DNA from: Dichetophora obliterata
Taxonomy: Eukaryota > Arthropoda > Insecta > Diptera > Sciomyzidae
DNA length: 64,000 nt
NCBI GenBank assembly: GCA_963920525.1
Contig: OY986440.1
Location: 372,001 to 436,000 of the forward strand
Direction: 5' to 3'
Made by a program: the position numbers and the translations under genes. Of the stretch, positions 51,564 through 63,150 are shown piece by piece; the first letter of the stretch is position 1; the number at the start of each line of letters is the position of its first letter. The notes beneath the pieces are model-generated. The model did not search any database, was not told where the DNA came from, and was given only the letters and a program-made list of their open reading frames with translations.

Positions 51564-52423
51564 TTGCAAAAATTCTTCCAGCTAAGCGCAAAAATTATTT
51601 TACTGTTTTTGTCATCAAAACAACAAGGGTACCCCCTTTGATTTTTTTCGCGAAATTTATTTTTTCCAAAATGTTGTTTTTATATTTTTTACAAAAAAGT
51701 CAAGTCTCAAAAATAATTTATGTGAAAAAATTACCCCAATATCTCTTTCCAATCAAAAGTTATGGCTAAAAATCTATTTTTTCATACAATTGACTATCTA
51801 TAGTAATAAAACTCATTTTCTGTTTGTTTGTTTGTTTGTTTGACCTTTATACAAATCTAAACGGCTCAACGGATTTTGCTCAAACTAGGTATACATATTA
51901 AGTACATCCCAACTTAAAATGTTACATACTTAGTTTTTGCCACGCCCCCTCTGAAATTTTTCAACTAACGGTAATTTTGTTATTATAAAACTTTTTAGTA
52001 TCGGAGATTTATTTTGTATTTAATTTTAAAAAATTTTTGTTATTTTGACATCAAAAACATTCACATATCTTCAAAATTGGAGAAATTTTCAGTATAACGA
52101 CTTTTTCATAAAACATCGTTGCCTAATAATGAGAAAAAAACGACATGAAAATCAAAGTTTGGTCTTTCGATGCAAATATCTCCGCTGTCCATTAATATAT
52201 TTCATTCAAATTTTTTTTGTTCAAAAGTTCAATAAAATCACTTCACAAAAATAGGTTGAACTGTACCGTTAAGTCAGTGTATATATGTTTTATGATTATG
52301 TCAAAAAAGGTCCAAAATATTGACTTTTTACTCAAAAAATAACTCAAAAATTGTTGTTGTTGTAAAAACGAAATCAATTAAAAATTGCACATCTGGCTAC
52401 CTTTCATATGACATAGCATTTAT
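51564..52423 (+). repeat. 859-bp satellite unit U7
   Basis: 860 bp. It carries tttttagtatcgg followed by gagatttattttg, a one-base longer, A-interrupted version of the T-run found in other units. U8 shares this. Confidence 0.94.
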
Positions 52424-53283
52424 TTGCAAAAATTTTTCCAGCTAAGCGCAAAAATTATTTTACTGTTTTTGTCATCAAAACAACAAGGGTACCCCCTTTG
52501 ATTTTTTTCGCGAAATTTATTTTTTTCAAAATAATGTTTTTATATTTTTTACAAAAAAGTCAAGTCTCAAAAATAATTTATGTGAAAAAATTACCCCAAT
52601 ATCTCTTTCCAATCAAAAGTTATGGCTAAAAATCTATTTTTTCATACAATTGACTATCTATAGTAATAAAACTCATTTTCTGTTTGTTTGTTTGTTTGTT
52701 TGACCTTTATACAAATCTAAACGGCTCAACGGATTTTGCTCAAACTAGGTATACATATTAAGTACATCCCAACTTAAAATGTTACATACTTAGTTTTTGC
52801 CACGCCCCCTCTGAAATTTTTCAACTAACGGTAATTTTGTTATTATAAAACTTTTTAGTATCGGAGATTTATTTTGTATTTAATTTTAAAAAATTTTTGT
52901 TATTTTGACATCAAAAACATTCACATATCTTCAAAATTGGAGAAATTTTCAGTATAACGACTTTTTCATAAAACATCGTTGCCTAATAATGAGAAAAAAA
53001 CGACATGAAAATCAAAGTTTGGTCTTTCGATGCAAATATCTCCGCTGTCCATTAATATATTTCATTCAAATTTTTTTTGTTCAAAAGTTCAATAAAATCA
53101 CTTCACAAAAATAGGTTGAACTGTACCGTTAAGTCAGTGTATATATGTTTTATGATTATGTCAAAAAAGGTCCAAAATATTGACTTTTTACTCAAAAAAT
53201 AACTCAAAAATTGTTGTTGTTGTAAAAACGAAATCAATTAAAAATTGCACATCTGGCTACCTTTCATATGACATAGCATTTAT
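52424..53283 (+). repeat. 859-bp satellite unit U8
   Basis: 860 bp. It opens with aaaaatttttccag (T for C), has the private ttttttttcaaaataatg, and carries the U7-type gagatttattttg. The accumulation of private changes towards this end of the array is typical of array margins, which are homogenised less. Confidence 0.93.
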
Positions 53284-53522
53284 TTGCAAAAATTTTTCCA
53301 GCTAAGCGCAAAAATTATTTTACTGTTTTTGTCATCAAAACAACAAGGGTACCCCCTTTGATTTTTTTCGCGAAATTTATTTTTTCCAAAATGTTGTTTT
53401 TATATTTTTTACAAAAAAGTCAAGTCTCAAAAATAATTTATGTGAAAAAATTACCCCAATATCTCTTTCCAATCAAAAGTAATGGCTAAAAATCTATTTT
53501 TCATACCAGACTATTAATAAAA
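53284..53522 (+). repeat. Partial 859-bp unit U9 at the array end
   Basis: Only the first 239 bp or so remain. It opens with aaaaatttttccag like U8, has aaaagtaatggc where others have aaaagttatggc, and one fewer T before catac. After 53506 the match survives as gactat plus taataaaa with six intervening bases missing, then stops. This is the true edge of the array. Confidence 0.88.
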
Positions 53523-53648
53523 TTTAGATTTGTGTTAAAATTCTCTATATAGTTTGAACGTCCCCATATATATCTCTAAGAATGCAGTTGTGTGTCTAAA
53601 GTAATTACGAACATTTTGGATTATACAAAATTTTCTTTATAGTGATCA
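53523..53648. other. 126-bp single-copy spacer between satellite blocks
   Basis: This is the only sequence in the window I cannot match to either satellite. It is A+T-rich, with gaacgtccccatatatatctc in its centre region broken by a short G+C motif, and with no open frame of note. Its left side abuts the decayed partial unit U9. Its right side shares tatgtcc with the 165-bp satellite, which resumes at 53649. I see no terminal inverted repeat or target-site duplication that would prove a transposon. It could be a scrap of a mobile element, a repair filler, or older flanking DNA trapped between two duplicated blocks. Confidence 0.8.
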
Positions 53649-56600
53649 TATGTCCTTTTTTGTGATTTTTTTAAAAAATGTGGTTTTTTCGTCATAACTC
53701 CTAAAAATTCGATAACATGTTAATTTCTTATGTCCCTTTTTGTGATTTTTTTTAAAAATTTGGTTTTTTCGTCATAACTCCCAAACCATACATCCTACAA
53801 GGACAATTTATGCACCAAATTGTTCGTCAAGCCTCTGCCTACAAGACTGCATCCTTGGAAAAATTCTCAAAATTCGATAACATGTTAATTTCTTATGTCC
53901 TTTTTTGTGATTTTTTTAAAAAATGTGGTTTTTTCGTCATAACTCCCAAACCATACATCCTACAAGGACAATTTATGCACCAAATTGTTCGTCAAGCCTC
54001 TGCCTACAAGACTACATCCTTGGAAAAATTCTCAAAATTCGATAACATGTTAATTTCTTATGTCCTTTTTTGTGATTTTTTTAAAAAATGTGGTTTTTTC
54101 GTCATAACTCCCAAACCATACATCCTACAAGGACAATTTATGCACCAAATTGTTCCTCAAGCCTCTGCCTACAAGACTGCATCCTTGGAAAAATTCTCAA
54201 AATTCGATAACATGTTAATTTCTTATGTCTTTTTTTGTGATTTTTTTAAAAAATGTGGTTTTTTCGTCATAACTCCCAAACCATACATCCTACAAGGACA
54301 ATTTATGCACCAAATTGTTCGTCAAGCCTTGCCTACAAGACTGCATCCTTGGAAAAATTCTCAAAATTCGATAACATGTTAATTTCTTATGTCCTTTTTT
54401 GTGATTTTTTAAACAAATGTGGTTTTTTCGTCATAACTCCCAAACCATACATCCTACAAGGACAATTTATGCACCAAATTGTTCGTCAAGCCTCTGCCTA
54501 CAAGACTGCATCCTTGGAAAAATTCTCAAAATTCGATAACATGTTAATTTCTTATGTCCTTTTTTGTGATTTTTTTAAAAAATGTGGTTTTTTCGTCATA
54601 ACTCCCAAGCCATACATCCTACAAAGACAATTTATGCACCAAATTGTTCGTCAAGCCTCTGCCTACAAGACTGCATCCTTGGAAAAATTCTAAAAATTCG
54701 ATAACATGTTAATTTCTTATGTCCTTTTTTGTGATTTTTTTAAAAAATGTGGTTTTTTCGTCATAACTCCCAAAACATACATCCTACAATTACAATTTAT
54801 GCACCAAATTGTTTGTCAAGCCTCTGCCTACAAGACTTCATCCTTGGAAAAATTCTCAAAATTCGATAACATGTTATTTTCTTATGTCCTTTTTTGTGAT
54901 TTTTTAAAAAAATGTGGTTTTTTCGTCATAACTCCCAAACCATACATCCTACAAGGACAATTTATGCACCAAATTGTTCGTCAAGCCTCTGCCTACAAGA
55001 CTGCATCCTTGGAAAAATTCTCAAAATTCGATAACATGTTAATTTCTTATGTCCTTTTTTGTGATTTTTTTAAAAAATGTGGTTTTTTCGTCATAACTCC
55101 CAAACCATACATCCTACAAGGACAATTTATGCACCAAATTGTTCGTCAAGCCTCTGCCTACAAGACTGCATCCTTGGAAAAATTCTCAAAATTCGATAAC
55201 ATGTTAATTTCTTATGTCCTTTTTTGTGATTTTTTTAAAAAATGTGGTTTTTTCGTCATAACTCCCAAACCATACATCCTACAAGGACAATTTATGCACC
55301 AAATTGTTCGTCAAGCCTCTGCCTACAAGACTGCATCCTTGGAAAAATTCTCAAAATTCGATAACATGTTAATTTCTTATGTCCTTTTTTGTGATTTTTT
55401 TAAAAAATGTGGTTTTTTCGTCATAACTCCCAAACCATACATCCTACAAGGACAATTTATGCACCAAATTGTTCGTCAAGCCTCTGCCTACAAGACTGCA
55501 TCCTTGGAAAAATTCTCAAAATTCGATAACATGTTTATTTCTTATGTCCTTTTTTGTGATTTTTTTAAAAAATGTGGTTTTTTCGTCATAACTCCCAAAC
55601 CATACATCCTACAAGGACAATTTATGCACCAAATTGTTCGTCAAGCCTCTGCCTACAAGACTGCATCCTTGGAAAAAATTCTCAAAATTCGATAACATGT
55701 TAATTTCTTATGTCCTTTTTTGTGATTTTTTTAAAAAATGTGGTTTTTTCGTCATAACTCCCAAACCATACATCCTACAAGGACAATTTATGCACAAAAT
55801 TGTTCGTCAAGCCTCTGCCTACAAGACTGCATCCTTGGAAAAATTCTCAAAATTCGATAACATGTTAATTTCTTATGTCCTTTTTTGTGATTTTTTTAAA
55901 AAATGTGGTTTTTTCGTCATAACTCCCAAACCATACATCCTACAAAGATAATTTATGCACCAAATTGTTCGTCAAGCCTCTGCCTACAAGACTGCATCCT
56001 TGGAAAAATTCTCAAAATTCAATAACATGTTAATTTCTTATGTCCTTTTTTGTGATTTTTTTAAAAAATGTGGTTTTTTCGTCATAACTCCCAAACCATA
56101 CATCCTACAAGGACAATTTATGCACCAAATTGTTCGTCAAGCCTCTGCCTACAAGACTGCATCCTTGGAAAAATTCTCAAAATTCGATAACATGTTAATT
56201 TCTTATGTCCTTTTTTGTGATTTTTTTAAAAAATGTGGTTTTTTCGTCATAACTCCCAAACCATACATCCTACAAGGACAATTTATGCACCAAATTGTTC
56301 GTCAAGCCTCTGCCTACAAGACTTCATCCTTGGAAAAATTTTCAAAATTGGATAACATGTTAATTTCTTATGTCCTTTTTTGTGATTTTTTTAAAAATGT
56401 GGTTTTTTCGTCATAACTCTCAAACCATACATCCTACAAGGACAATTTATGCACCAAATTGTTCATCAAGCCTCTGCCTACAAGACTGCATCCTTGGAAA
56501 AATTCTCAAAATTCGATAACATGTTAATTTCTTATGTCCTTTTTTTGTGATTTTTTTAAAAAATGTGGTTTTTTCGTCATAACTCCCAAACCATACATCC

Positions 56601-57998
56601 TACAAGGACAATTTATGCACCAAATTGTTCGTAAAGCCTCTGCCTACAAGACTGCATCCTTGGAAAAATTCTCAAAATTCGATAACATGTTAATTTCTTA
56701 TGTCCTTTTTTGTGATTTTTTTAAAAATGTGGTTTTTTCGTCATAACTCCCAAACCATACATTCTACAAGGACAATTTATGCACCAAATTGTTCGTCAAG
56801 CCTCTGCCTACAAGACTGCATCCTTGGAAAAATTCTCAAAATTCGATAACGTGTTCATTTCTTATGTCCTTTTTTGTGATTTTTTTAAAAAATGTGGTTT
56901 TTTCGTCATAACTCCCAAACCATACATCCTACAAGGACAATTTATGCACCAAATTGTTCGTCAAGCCTCTGCCTACAAGACTGCATCCTTAAAAAATTCT
57001 CAAAATTCGATAACATGTTAATTTCTTATGTCCTTTTTTGTGATTTTTAAAAAAAATGTGGTTTTTTCGTCATAACTCCCAAACCATACATCCTACAAGG
57101 ACAATTTATGCACCAAATTGTTCGTCAAGCCTCTGCCTACAAGACTGCATCCTTGGAAAAATTCTCAAAATGCGATAACATGTTAATTTCTTATGTCCTT
57201 TTTTGTGATTTTTTTAAAAAATGTGGTTTTTTCGTCATAACTCCCAAACCATACATCCTACAAGGACAATTTATGCACCAAATTGTTCGTCAAGCCTCTG
57301 CCTACAAGACTGCATCCTTGGAAAAATTCTCAAAATTCGATAACATGTTAATTTCTTATGTCCTTTTTTGTGATTTTTTTAAAAAATGTGGTTTTTTCGT
57401 CATAACTCCCAAACCATACATCCTACAAGGACAATTTATGCACCAAATTGTTCGTCAAGCCTCTGCCTACAAGACTGCATCCTTGGAAAAATTCTCAAAA
57501 TTTGATAACATGTTAATTTCTTATGTCGTTTTTTGTGATTTTTTTAAAAAATGTGGTTTTTTCGTCATAACTCCCAAACCATACATCCTACAAGGACAAT
57601 TTATGCACCAAATTGTTCGTCAAGCCTCTGCCTACAAGACTGCATCCTTGGAAAAATTCTCAAAATTCGATAACATGTTAATTTCTTATGTCCTTTTTTG
57701 TGATTTTTTTAAAAAATGTGGTTTTTTCGTCATAACTCCCAAACCATACATCCTACAAGGACAATTTATGCACCAAATTGTTCGTCAAGCCTCTGCCTAC
57801 AAGACTGCATCCTTGGAAAAATTCTCAAAATTCGATAACATGTTAATTTCTTATGTCCTTTTTTGTGATTTTTTTAAAAAATGTGGTTTTTTCGTCATAA
57901 CTCCCAAACCATACATCCTACAAGGACAATTTATGCACCAAATTGTTCGTCAAGCCTCTGCCTACAAGACTGCATCCTTGGAAAAATTCTCAAAATTC
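53649..57998 (+). repeat. 165-bp satellite array, second block
   Basis: Same monomer, same orientation and same variant order as 42066-46417. It starts inside a truncated monomer at tatgtcc and ends at exactly the same base of the monomer (caaaattc) where the 859-bp satellite begins. Confidence 0.95.
53703..53782 (+). repeat. Truncated 80-bp monomer at the start of the second 165-bp block (site 13)
   Basis: Second member of a pair, with tccctttttg and atttgg. The first member survives only from 53649 on, because the block begins inside it. It corresponds to 42120-42199. Confidence 0.9.
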
Positions 57999-58857
57999 TT
58001 GCAAAAATTCTTCCAGCTAAGCGCAAAAATTATTTTACTGTTTTTGTCATCAAAACAACAAGGGTACCCCCTTTGATTTTTTTCGCGAAATTTATTTTTT
58101 CCAAAATGTTGTTTTTATATTTTTTACAAAAAAGTCAAGTCTCAAAAATAATTTATGTGAAAAAATTACCCCAATATCTCTTTCCAATCAAAAGTTATGG
58201 CTAAAAATCTATTTTTTCATACAATTGACTATCTATAGTAATAAAACTCATTTTCTGTTTGTTTGTTTGTTTGTTTGACCTTTATACAAATCTAAACGGC
58301 TCAACGGATTTTGCTCAAACTAGGTATACATATTAAGTACATCCCAACTTAAAATGTTACATACTTAGTTTTTGCCACGCCCCCTCTGAAATTTTTCAAC
58401 TAACGGTAATTTTGTTATTATAAAACTTTTTACCATCGGAGATTTTTTTGTATTTAATTTTAAAAAATTTTTGTTATTTTGACATCAAAAACATTCACAT
58501 ATCTTCAAAATTGGAGAAATTTTCAGTATAACGACTTTTTCATAAAACATCGTTGCCTAATAATGAGAAAAAAACGACATGAAAATCAAAGTTTGGTCTT
58601 TCGATGCAAATATCTCCGCTGTCCATTAATATATTTCATTCAAATTTTTTTTGTTCAAAAGTTCAATAAAATCACTTCACAAAAATAGGTTGAACTGTAC
58701 CGTTAAGTCAGTGTATATATGTTTTATGATTATGTCAAAAAAGGTCCAAAATATTGACTTTTTACTCAAAAAATGACTCAAAAATTGTTGTTGTTGTAAA
58801 AACGAAATCAATTAAAAATTGCACATCTAGCTACCTTTCATATGACATAGCATTTAT
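57999..58857 (+). repeat. 859-bp satellite unit V1 (U1/U3 hybrid)
   Basis: The left part has cccaacttaaaatg and ccattaatata as in U1. The right end has agttcaataaaatc, aaaaaatgactc and catctagctacc as in U3. The change of type lies in the last third of the unit. Confidence 0.88.
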
Positions 58858-59716
58858 TTGCAAAAATTCTTCCAGCTAAGCGCAAAAATTATTTTACTGT
58901 TTTTGTCATCAAAACAACAAGGGTACCCCCTTTGATTTTTTTCGCGAAATTTATTTTTTCCAAAATGTTGTTTTTATATTTTTTACAAAAAAGTCAAGTC
59001 TCAAAAATAATTTATGTGAAAAAATTACCCCAATATCTCTTTCCAATCAAAAGTTATGGCTAAAAATCTATTTTTTCATACAATTGACTATCTATAGTAA
59101 TAAAACTCATTTTCTGTTTGTTTGTTTGTTTGTTTGACCTTTATACAAATCTAAACGGCTCAACGGATTTTGCTCAAACTAGGTATACATATTAAGTACA
59201 TCCCAACTTAAAATGTTACATACTTAGTTTTTGCCACGCCCCCTCTGAAATTTTTCAACTAACGGTAATTTTGTTATTATAAAACTTTTTAGTATCGGAG
59301 ATTTTTTTGTATTTAATTTTAAAAAATTTTTGTTATTTTGACATCAAAAACATTCACATATCTTCAAAATTGGAGAAATTTTCAGTATAACGACTTTTTC
59401 ATAAAACATCGTTGCCTAATAATGAGAAAAAAACGACATGAAAATCAAAGTTTGGTCTTTCGATGCAAATATCTCCGCTGTCCATTAATATATTTCATTC
59501 AAATTTTTTTTGTTCAAAAGTTCAATAAAATCACTTCACAAAAATAGGTTGAACTGTACCGTTAAGTCAGTGTATATATGTTTTATGATTATGTCAAAAA
59601 TGGTCCAAAATATTGACTTTTTACTCAAAAAATAACTCAAAAATTGTTGTTGTTGTAAAAACGAAATCAATTAAAAATTGCACATCTGGCTACCTTTCAT
59701 ATGACATAGCATTTAT
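58858..59716 (+). repeat. 859-bp satellite unit V2 (U4-like)
   Basis: Shares tttttagtatcgg, caaaaatggtcc, aaaaaataactc and catctggctacc with U4, but has aaaaaatttttg where U4 and V5 have aaaaattttttg. Confidence 0.9.
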
Positions 59717-60574
59717 TTGCAAAAATTCTTCCAGCTAAGCGCAAAAATTATTTTACTGTTTTTGTCATCAAACCAACAAGGGTACCCCCTTTGATTTTTT
59801 CGCGAAATTTATTTTTTCCAAAATGTTGTTTTTATATTTTTTACAAAAAAGTCAAGTCTCAAAAATAATTTATGTGAAAAAATTACCCCAATATCTCTTT
59901 CCAATCAAAAGTTATGGCTAAAAATCTATTTTTTCATACAATTGACTATCTATAGTAATAAAACTCATTTTCTGTTTGTTTGTTTGTTTGTTTGACCTTT
60001 ATACAAATCTAAATGGCTCAACGGATTTTGCTCAAACTAGGTATACATATTAAGTACATCCCAACTTAAAATGTTACATACTTAGTTTTTGCCACGCCCC
60101 CTCTGAAATTTTTCAACTAACGGTAATTTTGTTATTATAAAACTTTTTACCATCGGAGATTTTTTTGTATTTAATTTTAAAAAATTTTTGTTATTTTGAC
60201 ATCAAAAACATTCACATATCTTCAAAATTGGAGAAATTTTCAGTATAACGACTTTTTCATAAAACATCGTTGCCTAATAATGAGAAAAAAACGACATGAA
60301 AATCAAAGTTTGGTCTTTCGATGCAAATATCTCCGCTGTCCATTAATATATTTCATTCAAATTTTTTTTGTTCAAAAGTTCAATAAAATCACTTCACAAA
60401 AATAGGTTGAACTGTACCGTTAAGTCAGTGTATATATGTTTTATGATTATGTCAAAAAAGGTCCAAAATATTGACTTTTTACTCAAAAAATGACTCAAAA
60501 ATTGTTGTTGTTGTAAAAACGAAATCAATTAAAAATTGCACATCTGGCTACCTTTCATATGACATAGCATTTAT
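59717..60574 (+). repeat. 859-bp satellite unit V3 (U5/U2 hybrid)
   Basis: Begins like U5 (one fewer T in tttgattttttcgcg), then switches to U2 states: ctaaatggctc, tttttaccatcgg, aaaaaatgactc, catctggctacc. It has a private change, caaaccaacaag. The switch lies between the tcgcg site and the GTTT tract or just beyond, and marks a recombination point. Confidence 0.9.
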
Positions 60575-61433
60575 TTGCAAAAATTCTTCCAGCTAAGCGC
60601 AAAAATTATTTTACTGTTTTTGTCATCAAAACAACAAGGGTACCCCCTTTGATTTTTTTCGCGAAATTTATTTTTTCCAAAATGTTGTTTTTATATTTTT
60701 TACAAAAAAGTCAAGTCTCAAAAATAATTTATGTGAAAAAATTACCCCAATATCTCTTTCCAATCAAAAGTTATGGCTAAAAATCTATTTTTTCATACAA
60801 TTGACTATCTATAGTAATAAAACTCATTTTCTGTTTGTTTGTTTGTTTGTTTGACCTTTATACAAATCTAAACGGCTCAACGGATTTTGCTCAAACTAGG
60901 TATACATATTAAGTACATCCCAACTAAAAATGTTACATACTTAGTTTTTGCCACGCCCCCTCTGAAATTTTTCAACTAACGGTAATTTTGTTATTATAAA
61001 ACTTTTTACCATCGGAGATTTTTTTGTATTTAATTTTAAAAAATTTTTGTTATTTTGACATCAAAAACATTCACATATCTTCAAAATTGGAGAAATTTTC
61101 AGTATAACGACTTTTTCATAAAACATCGTTGCCTAATAATGAGAAAAAAACGACATGAAAATCAAAGTTTGGTCTTTCGATGCAAATATCTCCGCTGTCC
61201 ATTGATATATTTCATTCAAATTTTTTTTGTTCAAAAGTTCAATAAAATCACTTCACAAAAATAGGTTGAACTGTACCGTTAAGTCAGTGTATATATGTTT
61301 TATGATTATGTCAAAAAAGGTCCAAAATATTGACTTTTTACTCAAAAAATGACTCAAAAATTGTTGTTGTTGTAAAAACGAAATCAATTAAAAATTGCAC
61401 ATCTAGCTACCTTTCATATGACATAGCATTTAT
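60575..61433 (+). repeat. 859-bp satellite unit V4 (= U3)
   Basis: Carries cccaactaaaaatg, ccattgatata and catctagctacc, all otherwise seen together only in U3. Confidence 0.92.
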
Positions 61434-62292
61434 TTGCAAAAATTCTTCCAGCTAAGCGCAAAAATTATTTTACTGTTTTTGTCATCAAAACAACAAGGGT
61501 ACCCCCTTTGATTTTTTTCGCGAAATTTATTTTTTCCAAAATGTTGTTTTTATATTTTTTACAAAAAAGTCAAGTCTCAAAAATAATTTATGTGAAAAAA
61601 TTACCCCAATATCTCTTTCCAATCAAAAGTTATGGCTAAAAATCTATTTTTTCATACAATTGACTATCTATAGTAATAAAACTCATTTTCTGTTTGTTTG
61701 TTTGTTTGTTTGACCTTTATACAAATCTAAACGGCTCAACGGATTTTGCTCAAACTAGGTATACATATTAAGTACATCCCAACTTAAAATGTTACATACT
61801 TAGTTTTTGCCACGCCCCCTCTGAAATTTTTCAACTAACGGTAATTTTGTTATTATAAAACTTTTTAGTATCGGAGATTTTTTTGTATTTAATTTTAAAA
61901 ATTTTTTGTTATTTTGACATCAAAAACATTCACATATCTTCAAAATTGGAGAAATTTTCAGTATAACGACTTTTTCATAAAACATCGTTGCCTAATAATG
62001 AGAAAAAAACGACATGAAAATCAAAGTTTGGTCTTTCGATGCAAATATCTCCGCTGTCCATTAATATATTTCATTCAAATTTTTTTTGTTCAAAAGTTCA
62101 ATAAAATCACTTCACAAAAATAGGTTGAACTGTACCGTTAAGTCAGTGTATATATGTTTTATGATTATGTCAAAAATGGTCCAAAATATTGACTTTTTAC
62201 TCAAAAAATAACTCAAAAATTGTTGTTGTTGTAAAAACGAAATCAATTAAAAATTGCACATCTGGCTACCTTTCATATGACATAGCATTTAT
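61434..62292 (+). repeat. 859-bp satellite unit V5 (= U4)
   Basis: Carries tttttagtatcgg, aaaaattttttgtt and caaaaatggtcc, the U4 combination. Confidence 0.92.
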
Positions 62293-63150
62293 TTGCAAAA
62301 ATTCTTCCAGCTAAGCGCAAAAATTATTTTACTGTTTTTGTCATCAAAACAACAAGGGTACCCCCTTTGATTTTTTCGCGAAATTTATTTTTTCCAAAAT
62401 GTTGTTTTTATATTTTTTACAAAAAAGTCAAGTCTCAAAAATAATTTATGTGAAAAAATTACCCCAATATCTCTTTCCAATCAAAAGTTATGGCTAAAAA
62501 TCTATTTTTTCATACAATTGACTATCTATAGTAATAAAACTCATTTTCTGTTTGTTTGTTTGTTTGTTTGACCTTTATACAAATCTAAACGGCTCAACGG
62601 ATTTTGCTCAAACTAGGTATACATATTAAGTACATCCCAACTTAAAATGTTACATACTTAGTTTTTGCCACGCCCCCTCTGAAATTTTTCAACTAACGGT
62701 AATTTTGTTATTATAAAACTTTTTAGTATCGGAGATTTTTTTGTATTTAATTTTAAAAAATTTTTGTTATTTTGACATCAAAAACATTCACATATCTTCA
62801 AAATTGGAGAAATTTTCAGTATAACGACTTTTTCATAAAACATCGTTGCCTAATAATGAGAAAAAAACGACATGAAAATCAAAGTTTGGTCTTTCGATGC
62901 AAATATCTCCGCTGTCCATTAATATATTTCATTCAAATTTTTTTTGTTCAAAAGTTCAATAAAATCACTTCACAAAAATAGGTTGAACTGTACCGTTAAG
63001 TCAGTGTATATATGTTTTATGATTATGTCAAAAAAGGTCCAAAATATTGACTTTTTACTCAAAAAATGACTCAAAAATTGTTGTTGTTGTAAAAACGAAA
63101 TCAATTAAAAATTGCACATCCGGCTACCTTTCATATGACATAGCATTTAT
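62293..63150 (+). repeat. 859-bp satellite unit V6 (= U5)
   Basis: 858 bp, with tttgattttttcgcg and catccggctacc, the U5 combination. Confidence 0.92.

Larger units (their letters stand above)
42066..53522 (+). repeat. Composite higher-order block, copy 1 (165-bp plus 859-bp satellites)
   Basis: About 4.35 kb of 165-bp monomers (42066-46417) is followed by 7.1 kb of 859-bp units. The same composite recurs from 53649: offset 11583 at the left, 11582 after one extra A at 44089, and 11581 after one extra A near 46070. Across the 165-bp part I noticed only those two homopolymer differences and one substitution (acaatgac here, acaattac at 54789), so the copies are nearly identical and the duplication looks recent. 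Confidence 0.88.
46418..53522 (+). repeat. 859-bp satellite array, first block
   Basis: Eight complete units and one partial unit lie head to tail, with lengths of 859, 859, 859, 859, 858, 852, 860 and 860 bp, phased at ttgcaaaaattcttcc. The unit is A+T-rich with two compact G+C-rich motifs (aagggtaccccc and gccacgccccc). It contains the palindrome tttcgcgaaa (an NruI site, TCGCGA) and a (GTTT)5 tract. It shares no obvious alignment with the 165-bp monomer. Units differ by a handful of diagnostic changes that allow each to be traced. Confidence 0.96.

Noticed and set aside
53523..53648. Spacer as an intact transposon or solo LTR
   Set aside because: At 126 bp I could find no terminal inverted repeats, no target-site duplication and no coding sequence, so only unclassified spacer is supported.
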